The notes: generated by a model from the sequence alone, not told the origin. Positions 40,428-49,756 are shown, counted from the stretch's first letter. The stretch: 64,000 nt of DNA from Pseudomonas nunensis (GCF_024296925.1 NZ_CP101125.1:3412501-3476500); one strand, 5' to 3'. Numbers and translations: made by a program.

Positions 40428-41657
40428 ATGAGTCTGTCCGGCCCTAACCGCAACCCCGCCGACTGCGAACCGACCTACGACGAAATCCAGCAAATCCAGC
40501 TCGACCGTTTGCAACGGGTGCGCAATGAACTGAAAAAACGCGACTACGCCGCGTGCGTGCTGTTCGACCCTACCCACATGCGCTACGCCACCGGCTCGCG
40601 CAACATGCAGGTGTACTCGGCGCGCAACCCGGCACGGTATGCCTTTATCCCGGCGGAAGGCCCGGTGGTGATCTTTGAGTTCGGCGGTTGCCTGCACCTG
40701 GCAGAACAGCTCAACACTGTCGACGAAGTGCGTCCGGCCAAAGCCATTTCCTATTACTTCTGCGACAGCTTCCTCAATAACGTCACCGCCGAATGGGCCG
40801 CCGAGATCGATGAACTGGTGCGCAAATGCGGCGGCGGCAACAAACGCATCGCCATCGAAAGCGCGACCTCGGCCGCCGCCTTCGAACTGCAAAAACTCGG
40901 CTATCAGATCTTCGACGCCCAGGAACCGCTGGAACGCGCGCGCTGCATCAAAGTGCCGAACGAGCTGAAGATGATCCGCGCCAGTCTGCGTGCCACCGAG
41001 GCCGGGGTGCGCCTGATGGAAAGCAAACTCGTGCCGGGCATCAGCGAAAACGAACTGTGGTCGCACCTGCACCAGCACGTGATCGCCACCGATGGCGATT
41101 ACGTGGAAACCCGCCTGCTGTCCTCGGGGCCGCGTACCAATCCATGGTTCCAGGAATGCAGCACCCGGCCGATCGAGGCCGGTGACCTGGTGGCGCTGGA
41201 CACCGACGTGGTCGGGCGTTTCGGCTACTACGCCGACTTCTCGCGGACCTTCCTCTGCGGTGAGCAAGCCGCGACCGCCAAGCAACAGGAGCTGTACAAA
41301 CTGGCCTACGAGCAAGTGCAGACCAACATGGAAATGCTCAAGGCCGGACGCAGCTTCAAGGAATACGCCGAATTGGCGTGGAAGATCCCGGATAACTACA
41401 AGGCCAACCGTTACTTCGCCCTGGCGCATGGCGTTGGCATGACCGGTGAATACCCGTACGTGGTGCACCGCGAAGACATCGATGCGCTGGGCTACGACGG
41501 CGTGTTCGAAGCCGGCATGACCATCTGCGTGGAAAGCTACATCGGCCACGATGAAGGCGGCGAAGGGGTCAAGCTCGAAGAACAGATCTACATCCACGAA
41601 AACGGTATCGAACTGCTCTCCGACTACCCGTTCGATCCGCGCCTGATGCCGCGTTGA
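40428..41657 (+). CDS. M24 (creatinase/peptidase) fold protein, DddP-like
   Basis: A 409-residue pita-bread metalloprotein. The metal residues are Asp258, Asp260, Asp270, His334, Glu369 and Glu384. The extra Asp two residues before the usual one, and the segment ETRLLSSGPRTNPWFQEC, agree with the DMSP lyase DddP as I remember it. The Asp that follows the HGVG motif in DddP and is reported to be catalytic is Gly340 here (HGVGMTGEYP), so DMSP cleavage is doubtful. It may instead hydrolyse or eliminate a related small zwitterion, perhaps the product of the preceding oxygenase. ATG 40428 has GAGGA ahead; 56 bases separate the two genes. Confidence 0.82.
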   Translation: MSLSGPNRNPADCEPTYDEIQQIQLDRLQRVRNELKKRDYAACVLFDPTHMRYATGSRNMQVYSARNPARYAFIPAEGPVVIFEFGGCLHLAEQLNTVDEVRPAKAISYYFCDSFLNNVTAEWAAEIDELVRKCGGGNKRIAIESATSAAAFELQKLGYQIFDAQEPLERARCIKVPNELKMIRASLRATEAGVRLMESKLVPGISENELWSHLHQHVIATDGDYVETRLLSSGPRTNPWFQECSTRPIEAGDLVALDTDVVGRFGYYADFSRTFLCGEQAATAKQQELYKLAYEQVQTNMEMLKAGRSFKEYAELAWKIPDNYKANRYFALAHGVGMTGEYPYVVHREDIDALGYDGVFEAGMTICVESYIGHDEGGEGVKLEEQIYIHENGIELLSDYPFDPRLMPR

Positions 41658-41707
41658 TTCCAACGCATGGGTGACCCCACGCGGGTCCCCTGGAAACGCG
41701 AACCCCT

Positions 41708-41839
41708 GTAGCAGCTGCCGAAGGCTGCGTTCGGCTGCGAAGCAGTCGTCATCCAGCCAATGCGGGGCAGCAGGAAGAATGTGGTCGCACCGTTTTGCGA
41801 CTGCTTCGCAGCCGAACGCAGCCTTCGGCAGCTGCTACA
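41708..41839. repeat. inverted repeat of the GTAGCAGCTGCCG class
   Basis: GTAGCAGCTGCCGAAGGCTG then CGTTCGGCTGCGAAGCAGTC faces its complement over about 45 unpaired bases. It marks the 3' end of the M24 gene and separates it from the ABC-importer promoter. Confidence 0.85.
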
Positions 41840-41958
41840 GGAGCGTTCGGCGGCGGCTACAGAAGACATGCATAGCGGTCGCAAACACGCGCGGTAAACG
41901 GCCGCCTCCAATTTTCCGGGCGCAACGCTTTCGAAGCGGCGTCTTCCTTACGGTCAGT

Positions 41959-42054
41959 AACATGCATTTATCGAACGTTTCACCGTTGAATTTATCGTTT
42001 GTCGATCTTTGCCCAGATGACAAAACTGCGGGCATCTCTAATAAAAACAACATG
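41959..42054 (+). promoter_or_regulatory. promoter/operator element of the ABC cluster (copy A)
   Basis: ATGCATTTATCGAACGTTTC, TTGAATTTATCGTTTGTC, AGATGACAAAACTGCGGG and ATAAAAACAACATG in order. Copy B upstream of the aldehyde dehydrogenase (35781-35873, minus strand) matches over the whole length with about a 2-base gap. TTGAAT with a downstream AT-rich block could be the -35 region, but the -10 is not certain. Confidence 0.65.
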
Positions 42055-42065
42055 AGAGCAGCCCT

Positions 42066-42164
42066 ATGTCCTACCCCATTTCCGACCTCCTGATTTCGTT
42101 GCGCCTTGATCTTCTGCTGGCTTCACGCCTGTCGTGCCTGTGCCTTCGCGGTACCTGCCACTGA
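42066..42164 (+). CDS. 32-codon Cys-rich leader ORF of the ABC importer
   Basis: ATG 42066 follows GAGAG by 7 bases. The product begins MSYPISDLLISLRLDLLLAS and ends with RLSCLCLRGTCH: three Cys codons (24, 26, 31) within the last nine. It directly follows the shared promoter and precedes two stem-loops and a T6 run, before the binding-protein gene at 42260. This is the layout of a ribosome-mediated attenuator sensing charged tRNA, here for cysteine. No homologue could be checked. Confidence 0.5.
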   Translation: MSYPISDLLISLRLDLLLASRLSCLCLRGTCH

Positions 42165-42169
42165 CAGTT

Positions 42170-42239
42170 TCGGTTCATCGAAAACCGACCGCGTCTGCCG
42201 CTCGCCCCACCCAGCGGCCAGTCGAAAAACGCATTTTTT
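42170..42239 (+). terminator. candidate attenuator between leader ORF and binding-protein gene
   Basis: Stem TCGGTT/AACCGA (42170-42188), stem GCCGCT/AGCGGC (42197-42218), then TTTTTT at 42234-42239, just before the GGAG of the next gene. The T-run is 15 bases from the second stem, so it is not a textbook terminator; alternative pairings are possible. Confidence 0.35.
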
Positions 42240-42259
42240 GCACGTTATCGGAGAGGCAT

Positions 42260-43894
42260 ATGAAAGAGTTAATGACACTGGACGGCACCCTGCCGCATCC
42301 AGCGGTAAACGACCTGTGCACCCAAGTCAAACGTGGCGAGATCAATCGCCGGCAATTCCTGCGCACCGCCGCGCTGCTGGGCATCACCGCCGCCAGCGCC
42401 AGCACCTTCCTAGGTTCTGCGTTGCTGGGCAATTCTGCTCGTGCTGCCGATGCGGTCACGCCGCGTCAGGGCGGCAGCCTGCGGTTTGCTTGCGCCATCC
42501 AGGAAATACAGGACCCGATGTTGATCACCTGGATCGAAGCCTCGAACCTGCTGCGCAACTCCCTGGAATATCTGACCTGGGTCGACGCCGACAACATCAC
42601 CCACCCGTACCTGGCCGAAAGCTGGAGCCCGTCCGAAGACCTCAAGACCTGGACCTTCAACCTGCGCCAGGACGTGAAGTGGAGCAACGGCGACACGTTC
42701 AATGTCGAGGACGTGCAGCACAACATCCAGCGCTGGATTGCCGCTGACTCCAAGTCGGTCAACCGCACCGCGTTCCAGGACATCAGCGCCTTCGAAAAAG
42801 TCAGCGACTTCCAGTTCCGCCTGGTGCTCAAGCGGCCGATGCTGGCGATCCCGGAAATGCTCAACGCCTTCACCTGCGCCATCGTCCATCGCAGCTTCAA
42901 GGCCGGTGACGATTGGGCGAAAAACCCGCTGGGCACCGGACCGTTCAAACTGGTGTCGTTCGCGGTCAACAAGCAGGCGACCTTCGCCAAGCGTGCCGAT
43001 TACTGGCGCAAACCGGCCAACCTCGACGAGTTGCGTTACGTCGACATGGGCACCGACATCTCCACCCACCTCGCGGCATTACAGGCCGGGCAAGTGGACG
43101 TGCTGTACCGGGTGACCGTGGCCGAACTCGACCTGGCCAAACGCTTGCCGGGGGCGCAGTTGCTCACCTGTAAGTCGGCGCAAACCATCGTCATGCGCAT
43201 GGCCTGCGACCAGAAACCGTTCGACGACGTGCGGATTCGCAAAGCCGTTGTGCTGTGCGCCGACAACGCACAGATGCTGAAAATTGCCTATCGCGGCATG
43301 GGCACCCTGGGCGAAGACCATCACGTCGCACCGTCGCACCCGGAATACTTTCCGTTGCCCAAACGAGCGAGGGACGTCGCGGGCGCGAAGAAACTTCTCG
43401 CCGAGGCCGGCCACCCGAACGGCATCGACATCGACCTGATCGTCGGCAACACCCAGGGCCGTTACGAACAGGACTGCGCGCAGATCCTGCAACAAAACTG
43501 CGCCGAAGCCGGCATCCGCATCAACCTGAAAGTGATCCCGGCCACCCAGTATTGGCCAATCTGGGACAAAGCCGCGTTCAGCCTCACCTACTGGGCGCAT
43601 CGGCCACTCGGCGTGATGTCGCTGGAACTGGCGTATCGCAGCGGTGCAGCCTGGAACGAGAGCCACTACAGCGACCCGGCGTTCGATGCTGCACTCGATA
43701 ATGCCATGGGCATCATCGACCCGAAACAACGCGCGGCCGCCATGCAGAACGTCGAGCAAATCCTGCAAGACGCCTGCGTCATGGTGCAGCCGTTCTGGGG
43801 CGACAAATTCACCGCCGCGAGCAAGAAAGTCCAGGGATTTCAGGTTCACCCGTCGGACTTCTACCCAATGGATGAAGTCTGGCTGAGCGCCTGA
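42260..43894 (+). CDS. ABC transporter substrate-binding protein, dipeptide/oligopeptide (SBP_bac_5) type
   Basis: 544 residues from ATG 42260 (GGAG 6 bases ahead). A Tat-type signal, NRRQFLRTAALLGITAAS, starts about residue 29, preceded by an unusually long n-region; cleavage near ARAADA. The mature part is a large family-5 binding protein: LAESWSPSEDLKTWTFNLRQ, DVKWSNGDTFNVEDV and NPLGTGPFKLVSF. Such proteins bind peptides, glutathione, or amino-acid derivatives. It is the first structural gene of the importer operon. Export folded by Tat is unusual for this class but occurs. Confidence 0.92.
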   Translation: MKELMTLDGTLPHPAVNDLCTQVKRGEINRRQFLRTAALLGITAASASTFLGSALLGNSARAADAVTPRQGGSLRFACAIQEIQDPMLITWIEASNLLRNSLEYLTWVDADNITHPYLAESWSPSEDLKTWTFNLRQDVKWSNGDTFNVEDVQHNIQRWIAADSKSVNRTAFQDISAFEKVSDFQFRLVLKRPMLAIPEMLNAFTCAIVHRSFKAGDDWAKNPLGTGPFKLVSFAVNKQATFAKRADYWRKPANLDELRYVDMGTDISTHLAALQAGQVDVLYRVTVAELDLAKRLPGAQLLTCKSAQTIVMRMACDQKPFDDVRIRKAVVLCADNAQMLKIAYRGMGTLGEDHHVAPSHPEYFPLPKRARDVAGAKKLLAEAGHPNGIDIDLIVGNTQGRYEQDCAQILQQNCAEAGIRINLKVIPATQYWPIWDKAAFSLTYWAHRPLGVMSLELAYRSGAAWNESHYSDPAFDAALDNAMGIIDPKQRAAAMQNVEQILQDACVMVQPFWGDKFTAASKKVQGFQVHPSDFYPMDEVWLSA

Positions 43895-43970
43895 TTCGAG
43901 CGCCCCTCATGCGGCTCGCCCACCTCGGTGGGTTGGGCCGCCATCCCTTGATTAGCCGGAGCGTGCGAGA

Positions 43971-44924
43971 ATGGCTGAATTTCTATTGCGCAAGTTATTG
44001 GCGCTGGCGGCAACACTGTTGTCGGTGTCGGTGATCGTGTTCCTGGCCCTGGAACTGAATATCGAAGACGTTGCGATCAACGTCCTCGGCCCCTACTCCG
44101 CCGCCGACCAGCGCGCCGCGTGGCTGGTGGAACACGGTTACAACCAACCCTTCGTCTGGCGTTACCTGGTGTGGCTGAAGGATTTTCTCAGCGGCGACTG
44201 GGGCACTTCGGTGCACTTTCGCGAGCCGGTGATCGACCTGTTGCTGCCGAACCTCGGGCAAACGTTGATCCTCGCGGGCCTGGCCCTCGCGGTGATGGTG
44301 CCGGTGGCGTTGACCCTCGGCATTCTGGCCGGGATTCGCCAAGGCTCGGCGGTGGATCGGCTGGTGTCATTCCTGTCGATCGTCACCACTTCGATTCCGG
44401 ACTTCGCCAGTGCGGTGTTCGTCTCGGCGATCTTCGTCTTCTGGCTCAACTGGCTGCCGGGCGTGAGCAGCATGAGCGACGGCTTCAACCCCGTGGAGCT
44501 GGCGCTGCCGCTAATGGTGTTGTGCCTGTTCGGCATCGGTTATCTGGCGCGGATCACCCGGGCCTCGATGGTCGAGGTGATGCAGGCGCCGTACATCCGC
44601 ACCGCCCGCCTCAAAGGCGCGTCAACCTCACGAATCGTGCTGCGGCATGCCTTGCGCAACGTGTTGATCGCACCGATCACGGTGATCATGTTGTACATCC
44701 CCTGGCTGCTGTCGAACGTGATCGTGGTCGAGGTGTTCTTCGCCTACAAAGGCTTCGGTTCACTGCTCTATACCGCGTCGCTGAACCATGACGTGTACCT
44801 GATCGAAGCCTGCGCAATGATCAGCGGCATCGTGGTCGGCGCGACCAAAATCTTCTCGGACCTGGCCTACACCTGGCTCAACCCGCGCATCACCTTGCGC
44901 AGTCTTGGCGGAGGTGGCCAATGA
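43971..44924 (+). CDS. ABC transporter permease, DppB type
   Basis: A 317-residue inner-membrane subunit with six hydrophobic segments. N-terminal helix LLRKLLALAATLLSVSVIVF and the EAA-loop region RASMVEVMQAPYIRTARLKG (about 200) that contacts the ATPase. It overlaps the next permease gene by 4 bases (ATGA). Confidence 0.94.
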   Translation: MAEFLLRKLLALAATLLSVSVIVFLALELNIEDVAINVLGPYSAADQRAAWLVEHGYNQPFVWRYLVWLKDFLSGDWGTSVHFREPVIDLLLPNLGQTLILAGLALAVMVPVALTLGILAGIRQGSAVDRLVSFLSIVTTSIPDFASAVFVSAIFVFWLNWLPGVSSMSDGFNPVELALPLMVLCLFGIGYLARITRASMVEVMQAPYIRTARLKGASTSRIVLRHALRNVLIAPITVIMLYIPWLLSNVIVVEVFFAYKGFGSLLYTASLNHDVYLIEACAMISGIVVGATKIFSDLAYTWLNPRITLRSLGGGGQ

Positions 44925-45757
44925 ACTTCCTCAACTCGTTCAAACATCCCTTGGCGTTGCTCGGTTTGCTGCTGGTCGGCGGCTGGGTGTTGATGGCGAT
45001 TTTTGCTCCGTGGCTGGCGCCCCACGATCCCCTGGAAAGCTTTACCCCGCTGCTGACGCCGATGACCCCGGATGGCAACGGCATGAGCTTTCTGCTGGGC
45101 ACTGACATGATTGGTCGGGACATTCTCTCGAGGCTGATCTGGGGCACCCGCACGGTGTTGTTCTGGTCGATTCTCGCCACGCTCACCGCATTCGCCGTGG
45201 GCATCGCCATGGGCCTGTGCGCCGGCTACTTCAATGGCTGGGTCGACGGGTTGTTGTCCTATGTCGCCGACACCGTGCTGTCGTTCCCGGTGCTGGTGTT
45301 GTACATCGTGATCATCATCGCCCTCGGCGCCTCGGCGTTGAACATCCTGATCGCGGTGACCTTCACCAGCGCCCCGGCAATTTTCCGGATCATGCGTGCG
45401 TTGACCATCGACATTCGTTCCCGGGACTACGTGCTCAGCGCCATCACCCAGGGCGAAGGCTCGCTGCGAATCATGCTGATGGAAATCCTGCCGAACTGTG
45501 GCGGGCCGTTGATCGTCGATTTCTGCCTGCGAATCGGCTACACCGCGATCATGATCGGTGCCCTCGGCTTCCTCGGCCTCGGCCTGCCGCCGCCCACACC
45601 CGACTGGGGCGGCATGATCAACGAAGGCCGCAGCATGGCCATCGCCTTCCCGCACCTGGTGATCTTCCCGTGCATTGCCATCTCCACCCTGATGCTGGGC
45701 CTGAGCCTGTTGGCGGACGGTCTGGACGAACACGCCCAGAAAGGCGCAAGGAGCTGA
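44921..45757 (+). CDS. ABC transporter permease, DppC type
   Basis: 278 residues; LLGTDMIGRDILSRLIWGTR (about 55) is the DppC/OppC signature and RIMRALTIDIRSRDYVLSAI is the EAA loop. It pairs with the preceding permease to form the channel. The ATPase gene begins 3 bases after its stop. Confidence 0.94.
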   Translation: MNFLNSFKHPLALLGLLLVGGWVLMAIFAPWLAPHDPLESFTPLLTPMTPDGNGMSFLLGTDMIGRDILSRLIWGTRTVLFWSILATLTAFAVGIAMGLCAGYFNGWVDGLLSYVADTVLSFPVLVLYIVIIIALGASALNILIAVTFTSAPAIFRIMRALTIDIRSRDYVLSAITQGEGSLRIMLMEILPNCGGPLIVDFCLRIGYTAIMIGALGFLGLGLPPPTPDWGGMINEGRSMAIAFPHLVIFPCIAISTLMLGLSLLADGLDEHAQKGARS

Positions 45758-45759
45758 GC

Positions 45760-47406
45760 ATGAGTCAGTTGCAAGTATTACGCGTGGAAAACCTCTCCAT
45801 CGAATTGCCCGCCGGTGCTGATCGCAGCCACGCCGTAAAGGGCATCAGCCTCGACGTGCGCAAGGGTGAAATCCTCTGTGTGATCGGTGAATCCGGCTCC
45901 GGCAAATCGGTGCTCTCGGCGGCGATCATGGGTGATTACGCCAAGGGCCTGCGCCACAGCGATGGGGTGATCGACTTTCTCGGTGACGACATTTGCCGCA
46001 TGGACGAACACTCCCTGCGCCGCTTGCGTGGCAACCGTATCGCGATGATTTTCCAGGAGCCGATGGCGGCGCTGAACCCGGCGATTCGCATCGGCCAGCA
46101 AGTCGAAGAAATCTTCGACATTCACGCACCGAGCATGCCGGCCGCCGAGCGCCGCGAACGCATGCTCGCCCTGCTCGATTCGACCCAATTGCCCGACCCG
46201 CCACGGATCGCCAACAGCTTCCCGCATCAACTCTCCGGCGGCCAATGCCAACGGGTGGTGATTGCCATGGCGCTGGCGATGAACCCGGATTTGTTGATTG
46301 CCGACGAACCGACCACGGCGCTGGACGTGACCACTCAGGCCCAAGTGTTGAAACTGGTGCGAGACCTGCGCGGTCGCGGTCAGCACGGCATTTTGTTCAT
46401 CACTCACGACTTCGGCGTGGTGGCGGAAATCGCCGACCGCATCGCCGTGATGGAGGACGGTGTGTTGGTGGAAATCGGCGAGCGCGATCAAGTGCTCAAT
46501 GCACCAAAACACCCGTACACCCGCAAGTTGATCGCCGCCGTGCCGGCGCTGCACCCGGAGTTGCACGCACCGTGCGCCGATGGGGAGCTGGCGTTGCGCA
46601 TCGAGCACCTGACCAAAACCTACAACGTCGGCGGCCGCCTGGTGCCGGCGCTCAAGGATGTCTCGCTGCAATTGCCACGGGGCAAAACATTGGCGATTGT
46701 CGGCGAATCCGGCTCGGGCAAGAGCACATTGGTGAAAGCGGCGATTCGTCTGGTGGACAGCGACAGCGGCCACGTGTGGGTCGGTGACACGGATTTCCTC
46801 GCGCTGCGCGGCTCGGCCCTGGCGGCCAATCGGCGGCGGATCCAGATGATTTTCCAGGACCCGTACGGCTCGCTGAATCCACGGCATCGGGTCGGCGACA
46901 TCATCGCCCGCGCGGCGCAACTGCGTGGGTTATCGGCCAAGGACGCGTGGACCGAGGCCGGTGACTTGCTGGAACAGGTCGGGCTCAAGCGTGACGCCCT
47001 CAAGCGCAAGCCCCGGCAGTTCTCCGGCGGCCAGCGCCAGCGCATCGGTATCGCCCGGGCCTTGGCGATGCGCCCGGAAGTGTTGATCGCCGATGAAAGC
47101 GTCTCGGCGCTGGATGTCTCGGTGCAAAAACAAGTCCTGGAGCTGCTCGCCGAACTGCAACAGCGCCTGAACCTGAGCATTTTGTTCATCACCCACGACC
47201 TGCGCGTGGCGGCGCAGATCAGTGACTACATCGCGGTGATGCGCCAGGGCGAAGTGGTGGAGTACGGCACGGCGCAGCAGGTGCTTTTGCGACCGCAAAA
47301 CACCTACACCCAGACCCTGCTGGCGGCGGCGCCCGGTGCTTCGGCGATCCCGGTAGTGCCCGTCGCTGAACCACCGCTGAGGCTGATCCGACCTCAGGCC
47401 AACTGA
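45760..47406 (+). CDS. fused double ABC ATPase, DppD-DppF type
   Basis: 548 residues with two complete ATPase domains: Walker A GESGSGKS at 43-50 and about 316-323; signatures LSGGQ (first) and FSGGQ (second); Walker [13 protein letters not shown] and [12 protein letters not shown] (the second has Ser in place of Pro). Each ends in the oligopeptide-ATPase C-terminal motif with HPYTRKL and NTYTQTL. The fused form supplies both nucleotide-binding sites of the importer. The start ATG 45760 follows AAGGAG; the upstream extension of this frame overlaps the permease and is not coding. Confidence 0.94.
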   Translation: MSQLQVLRVENLSIELPAGADRSHAVKGISLDVRKGEILCVIGESGSGKSVLSAAIMGDYAKGLRHSDGVIDFLGDDICRMDEHSLRRLRGNRIAMIFQEPMAALNPAIRIGQQVEEIFDIHAPSMPAAERRERMLALLDSTQLPDPPRIANSFPHQLSGGQCQRVVIAMALAMNPDLLIADEPTTALDVTTQAQVLKLVRDLRGRGQHGILFITHDFGVVAEIADRIAVMEDGVLVEIGERDQVLNAPKHPYTRKLIAAVPALHPELHAPCADGELALRIEHLTKTYNVGGRLVPALKDVSLQLPRGKTLAIVGESGSGKSTLVKAAIRLVDSDSGHVWVGDTDFLALRGSALAANRRRIQMIFQDPYGSLNPRHRVGDIIARAAQLRGLSAKDAWTEAGDLLEQVGLKRDALKRKPRQFSGGQRQRIGIARALAMRPEVLIADESVSALDVSVQKQVLELLAELQQRLNLSILFITHDLRVAAQISDYIAVMRQGEVVEYGTAQQVLLRPQNTYTQTLLAAAPGASAIPVVPVAEPPLRLIRPQAN

Positions 47407-47486
47407 CCTCATAACCCTTTCCCCAGGTCGCAGCGTTCGCTGCGGCATGGGTTGCTGTTGCCAACGATAACTAAAAAATCAGGAGT

Positions 47487-48674
47487 ATGACTGTGCGCAC
47501 AACCACCCCGATTGCGGTCCGTTCCATCGTTTTGATTCCACTGCTCGGTGCCTTCGCGGCGCCGGCCATGGCGGTCCAAGTCACCGACAACCTCGACCTC
47601 GGCGGCGCCATTCGCGCCCGCTGGGACTACGACCCGGATCGCGACATCCAGAAGTTTGGCCTGGACACGGTGTTCCTCAGCGCCAAGTACAACTCCGACA
47701 CCTGGATCGGTGAGGCGCAATACCGTTTTTACGGACGCTCCTACCCTTACCAGTACACCAAGAACTACGGCGACATTCAGTTCGCCAAGTTCGCCTGGGC
47801 CGGCTACAAGTTCAACCCCGACCAGCAAGTGCAAGTCGGCCTGAACACGGTGCCGTTCGGCTTGCAGCCGTACTTCGGCAGCACCTTCTACGAAACCCTG
47901 GGCAATGTCATCGGCCTGGAAGATGTGCAACAGGTCGGCGCCAAGTACATCCAGCAAAGCGGCGACTGGAACATCCAGGCCGGTTACTACTTGCGCCCGG
48001 CGTGGCAAGGCAAAGGCACCAGCAAAGGCGTGACCTATTCCAGCGTGGTGTCCGGGGCCGACAGCTATGTGGGCGACGGCAGCGACAACCAGGAACGCAA
48101 CACCGTGGTGCTGCGGGTGGCCAAGGCGCTGGACCTGGGGCCGTGGAAATCTGAAGTCGGTATTTCCGGCCTGACTTCAACGTTAGAGAACAAGGACACC
48201 GACAACGACGGCCGGCGCAACGCCGTGGCCGTGCACTACCTCGGCAAGAACGGCCCGTGGGGCGTGCAATTGCAAGCGGCACGCCAGCAGATGTCGCCGC
48301 GCAACGCCGGCACCGATGAAGTGGTGACCCTCGGCGGTTACGACGGCACTTACAACGTCGCCAGTCGCGGCAACCTGTACGTGGCAGATCTGAGCTACGA
48401 CGTCAGCGGCAAATACCTGTTCGATCTGGTCAGCGGCGTGAAGCTGTACGCCAACTACAGCGCCTTCGACAAATCCGCCGATGAGTTCAAGACCTCGCAG
48501 CGGATGATCCTCGGTACGTCGTTTTCCTTCAGCAAACTGTGGATCGCGACGGAGTGGTTGTATGGCAAGAATGATCCGTATATCGGCGGTAGCAGCTACA
48601 CCCAGAGTTTGGGGGCTGGCGGGACTGACCACTGGGAGAATCAGTTGTATATGAACATTGGGTATTACTTCTGA
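47487..48674 (+). CDS. outer membrane porin of the importer cluster
   Basis: 395 residues. Signal peptide about 1-30 (LIPLLGAFAAPAMA|V), then a beta-barrel rich in alternating aromatic residues and ending in Phe (NQLYMNIGYYF), the typical outer-membrane C-terminus. It begins like DcaP/OprP-type porins (DNLDLGGAIRARWDYDPDRD). AGGAG precedes ATG 47487. As the last gene of the ABC operon it probably admits the same substrate across the outer membrane. Confidence 0.88.
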   Translation: MTVRTTTPIAVRSIVLIPLLGAFAAPAMAVQVTDNLDLGGAIRARWDYDPDRDIQKFGLDTVFLSAKYNSDTWIGEAQYRFYGRSYPYQYTKNYGDIQFAKFAWAGYKFNPDQQVQVGLNTVPFGLQPYFGSTFYETLGNVIGLEDVQQVGAKYIQQSGDWNIQAGYYLRPAWQGKGTSKGVTYSSVVSGADSYVGDGSDNQERNTVVLRVAKALDLGPWKSEVGISGLTSTLENKDTDNDGRRNAVAVHYLGKNGPWGVQLQAARQQMSPRNAGTDEVVTLGGYDGTYNVASRGNLYVADLSYDVSGKYLFDLVSGVKLYANYSAFDKSADEFKTSQRMILGTSFSFSKLWIATEWLYGKNDPYIGGSSYTQSLGAGGTDHWENQLYMNIGYYF

Positions 48675-48702
48675 TCCGGATTCTTTGGCGTTTTTGAGGA
48701 CG

Positions 48703-48775
48703 CCTCGCGGGCAAGCCTCGCTCCTACAGGGGATTGAGTGTTCCTTGTAGGAGCGAGGCTTGCCCGCGAAGACTT
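48703..48775. repeat. REP pair in tail-to-tail order, GTAGGAGCGAGGC variant
   Basis: CGCGGGCAAGCCTCGCTCCTAC comes first and GTAGGAGCGAGGCTTGCCCG second, the reverse of the normal order, with about 20 bases between. Confidence 0.8.
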
Positions 48776-48892
48776 TAGCCCAAACACCACTTGCATCAGC
48801 CCCTGCCACAGGAGTCAGATACGCCCTACAAAACCATCACCAAAAACAATAAACCTGCCCCGCATCGGCGTCAGGTATGGAGTCACCCTTCC

Positions 48893-49756
48893 ATGCGTCA
48901 ACTGCCCTCGCTCAACATGCTGCGGGTCTTTGAAGAAGTCGCGCGGCATCGCAGTTTCAGCCAGGCGGCGCTGGGTCTGAACGTTACCCAAGGCGCGGTC
49001 AGCCGTCAGATCAAGCAGCTCGAAGATTACCTCGGCGTGGCCCTGTTCATCCGCACGCCGCAAGGCCTGTCACTGACCGAAACCGGCCTCGCCCTATCCC
49101 CGCATTTAAGCGACGCCTTCGATCACATCGAACGTGCCCTGCAAGCGGTGCGCGTGCCCAATCTGCGCCAGCGCCTGCGCATCGTCGCGCCACCAACCTG
49201 GGCCACGCGCTGGCTGTCGGCGCACTTGCGTGCATTCTGCCAGCGCTACCCGGACATCAGCCTGAGCGTGACCCACCAAACCGGCCACGACAACCTCGCG
49301 GAAATCGACTGCCACATCCGTTTCGGCCTCGAAGCCGACAGCCAATGCAGCAGCCAGTTACTGGTGATGGAACGCCACATGGCGGTGGCCAGCCCGGAGT
49401 TGTTTATCAATGGTCAACCGCCGGACCTGCGGCAGTTTCCGCTGCTGCACATCCTGCACGATGGCAGGCGTTTGAAGGTGTGGGAGAACTGGCTGGCGGC
49501 GATGGGCCGTGACGATATCGATGCGGGGCAAGGGCTGGAATTCAGCACCCTCGACCAAGTGATCCACACGGCGCTGGCCGGTGGCGGGTTGGCGGTGATT
49601 GATCGGCAGATGATCGAAAAGGAACTGGCCAATGGCAGTTTGTTGCCGATCACTCCCGTAGAAGTGATCGGGCCGTATGGGTATTGGCTGGATGTGGCGA
49701 ATGACAAATTGGGATTGTCGAAGGTACGGTTGTTTACGGAGTGGTTGGGTCTGTAG
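48893..49756 (+). CDS. LysR-type regulator, GcvA-like
   Basis: 287 residues from ATG 48893 (MRQLPSLNMLRVFEEVARHR), with GGAG about 10 bases ahead. HTH SFSQAALGLNVTQGAVSRQI; effector domain with VAPPTWATRWLSAHLRAF. It is a paralogue of the regulator at 35915-36847. Lying directly after the importer cluster, it is a second candidate for control of the shared promoter element. Its stop codon TAG falls in the first bases of the following repeat. Confidence 0.9.
   Translation: MRQLPSLNMLRVFEEVARHRSFSQAALGLNVTQGAVSRQIKQLEDYLGVALFIRTPQGLSLTETGLALSPHLSDAFDHIERALQAVRVPNLRQRLRIVAPPTWATRWLSAHLRAFCQRYPDISLSVTHQTGHDNLAEIDCHIRFGLEADSQCSSQLLVMERHMAVASPELFINGQPPDLRQFPLLHILHDGRRLKVWENWLAAMGRDDIDAGQGLEFSTLDQVIHTALAGGGLAVIDRQMIEKELANGSLLPITPVEVIGPYGYWLDVANDKLGLSKVRLFTEWLGL

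Noticed and set aside
40428..41657. Calling the M24 protein a DMSP lyase outright
   Set aside because: The residue reported to act as catalytic Asp in DddP is Gly here, and no other DMSP gene is near.
42134..42259. Extended N-terminus of the ABC binding protein from 42134
   Set aside because: It overlaps the leader ORF in another frame and has no ribosome site; ATG 42260 has GGAG and leads into the Tat signal.
45217..45759. Extension of the ATPase frame upstream to 45217
   Set aside because: Arg/His-rich shadow of the permease gene; ATG 45760 has AAGGAG.
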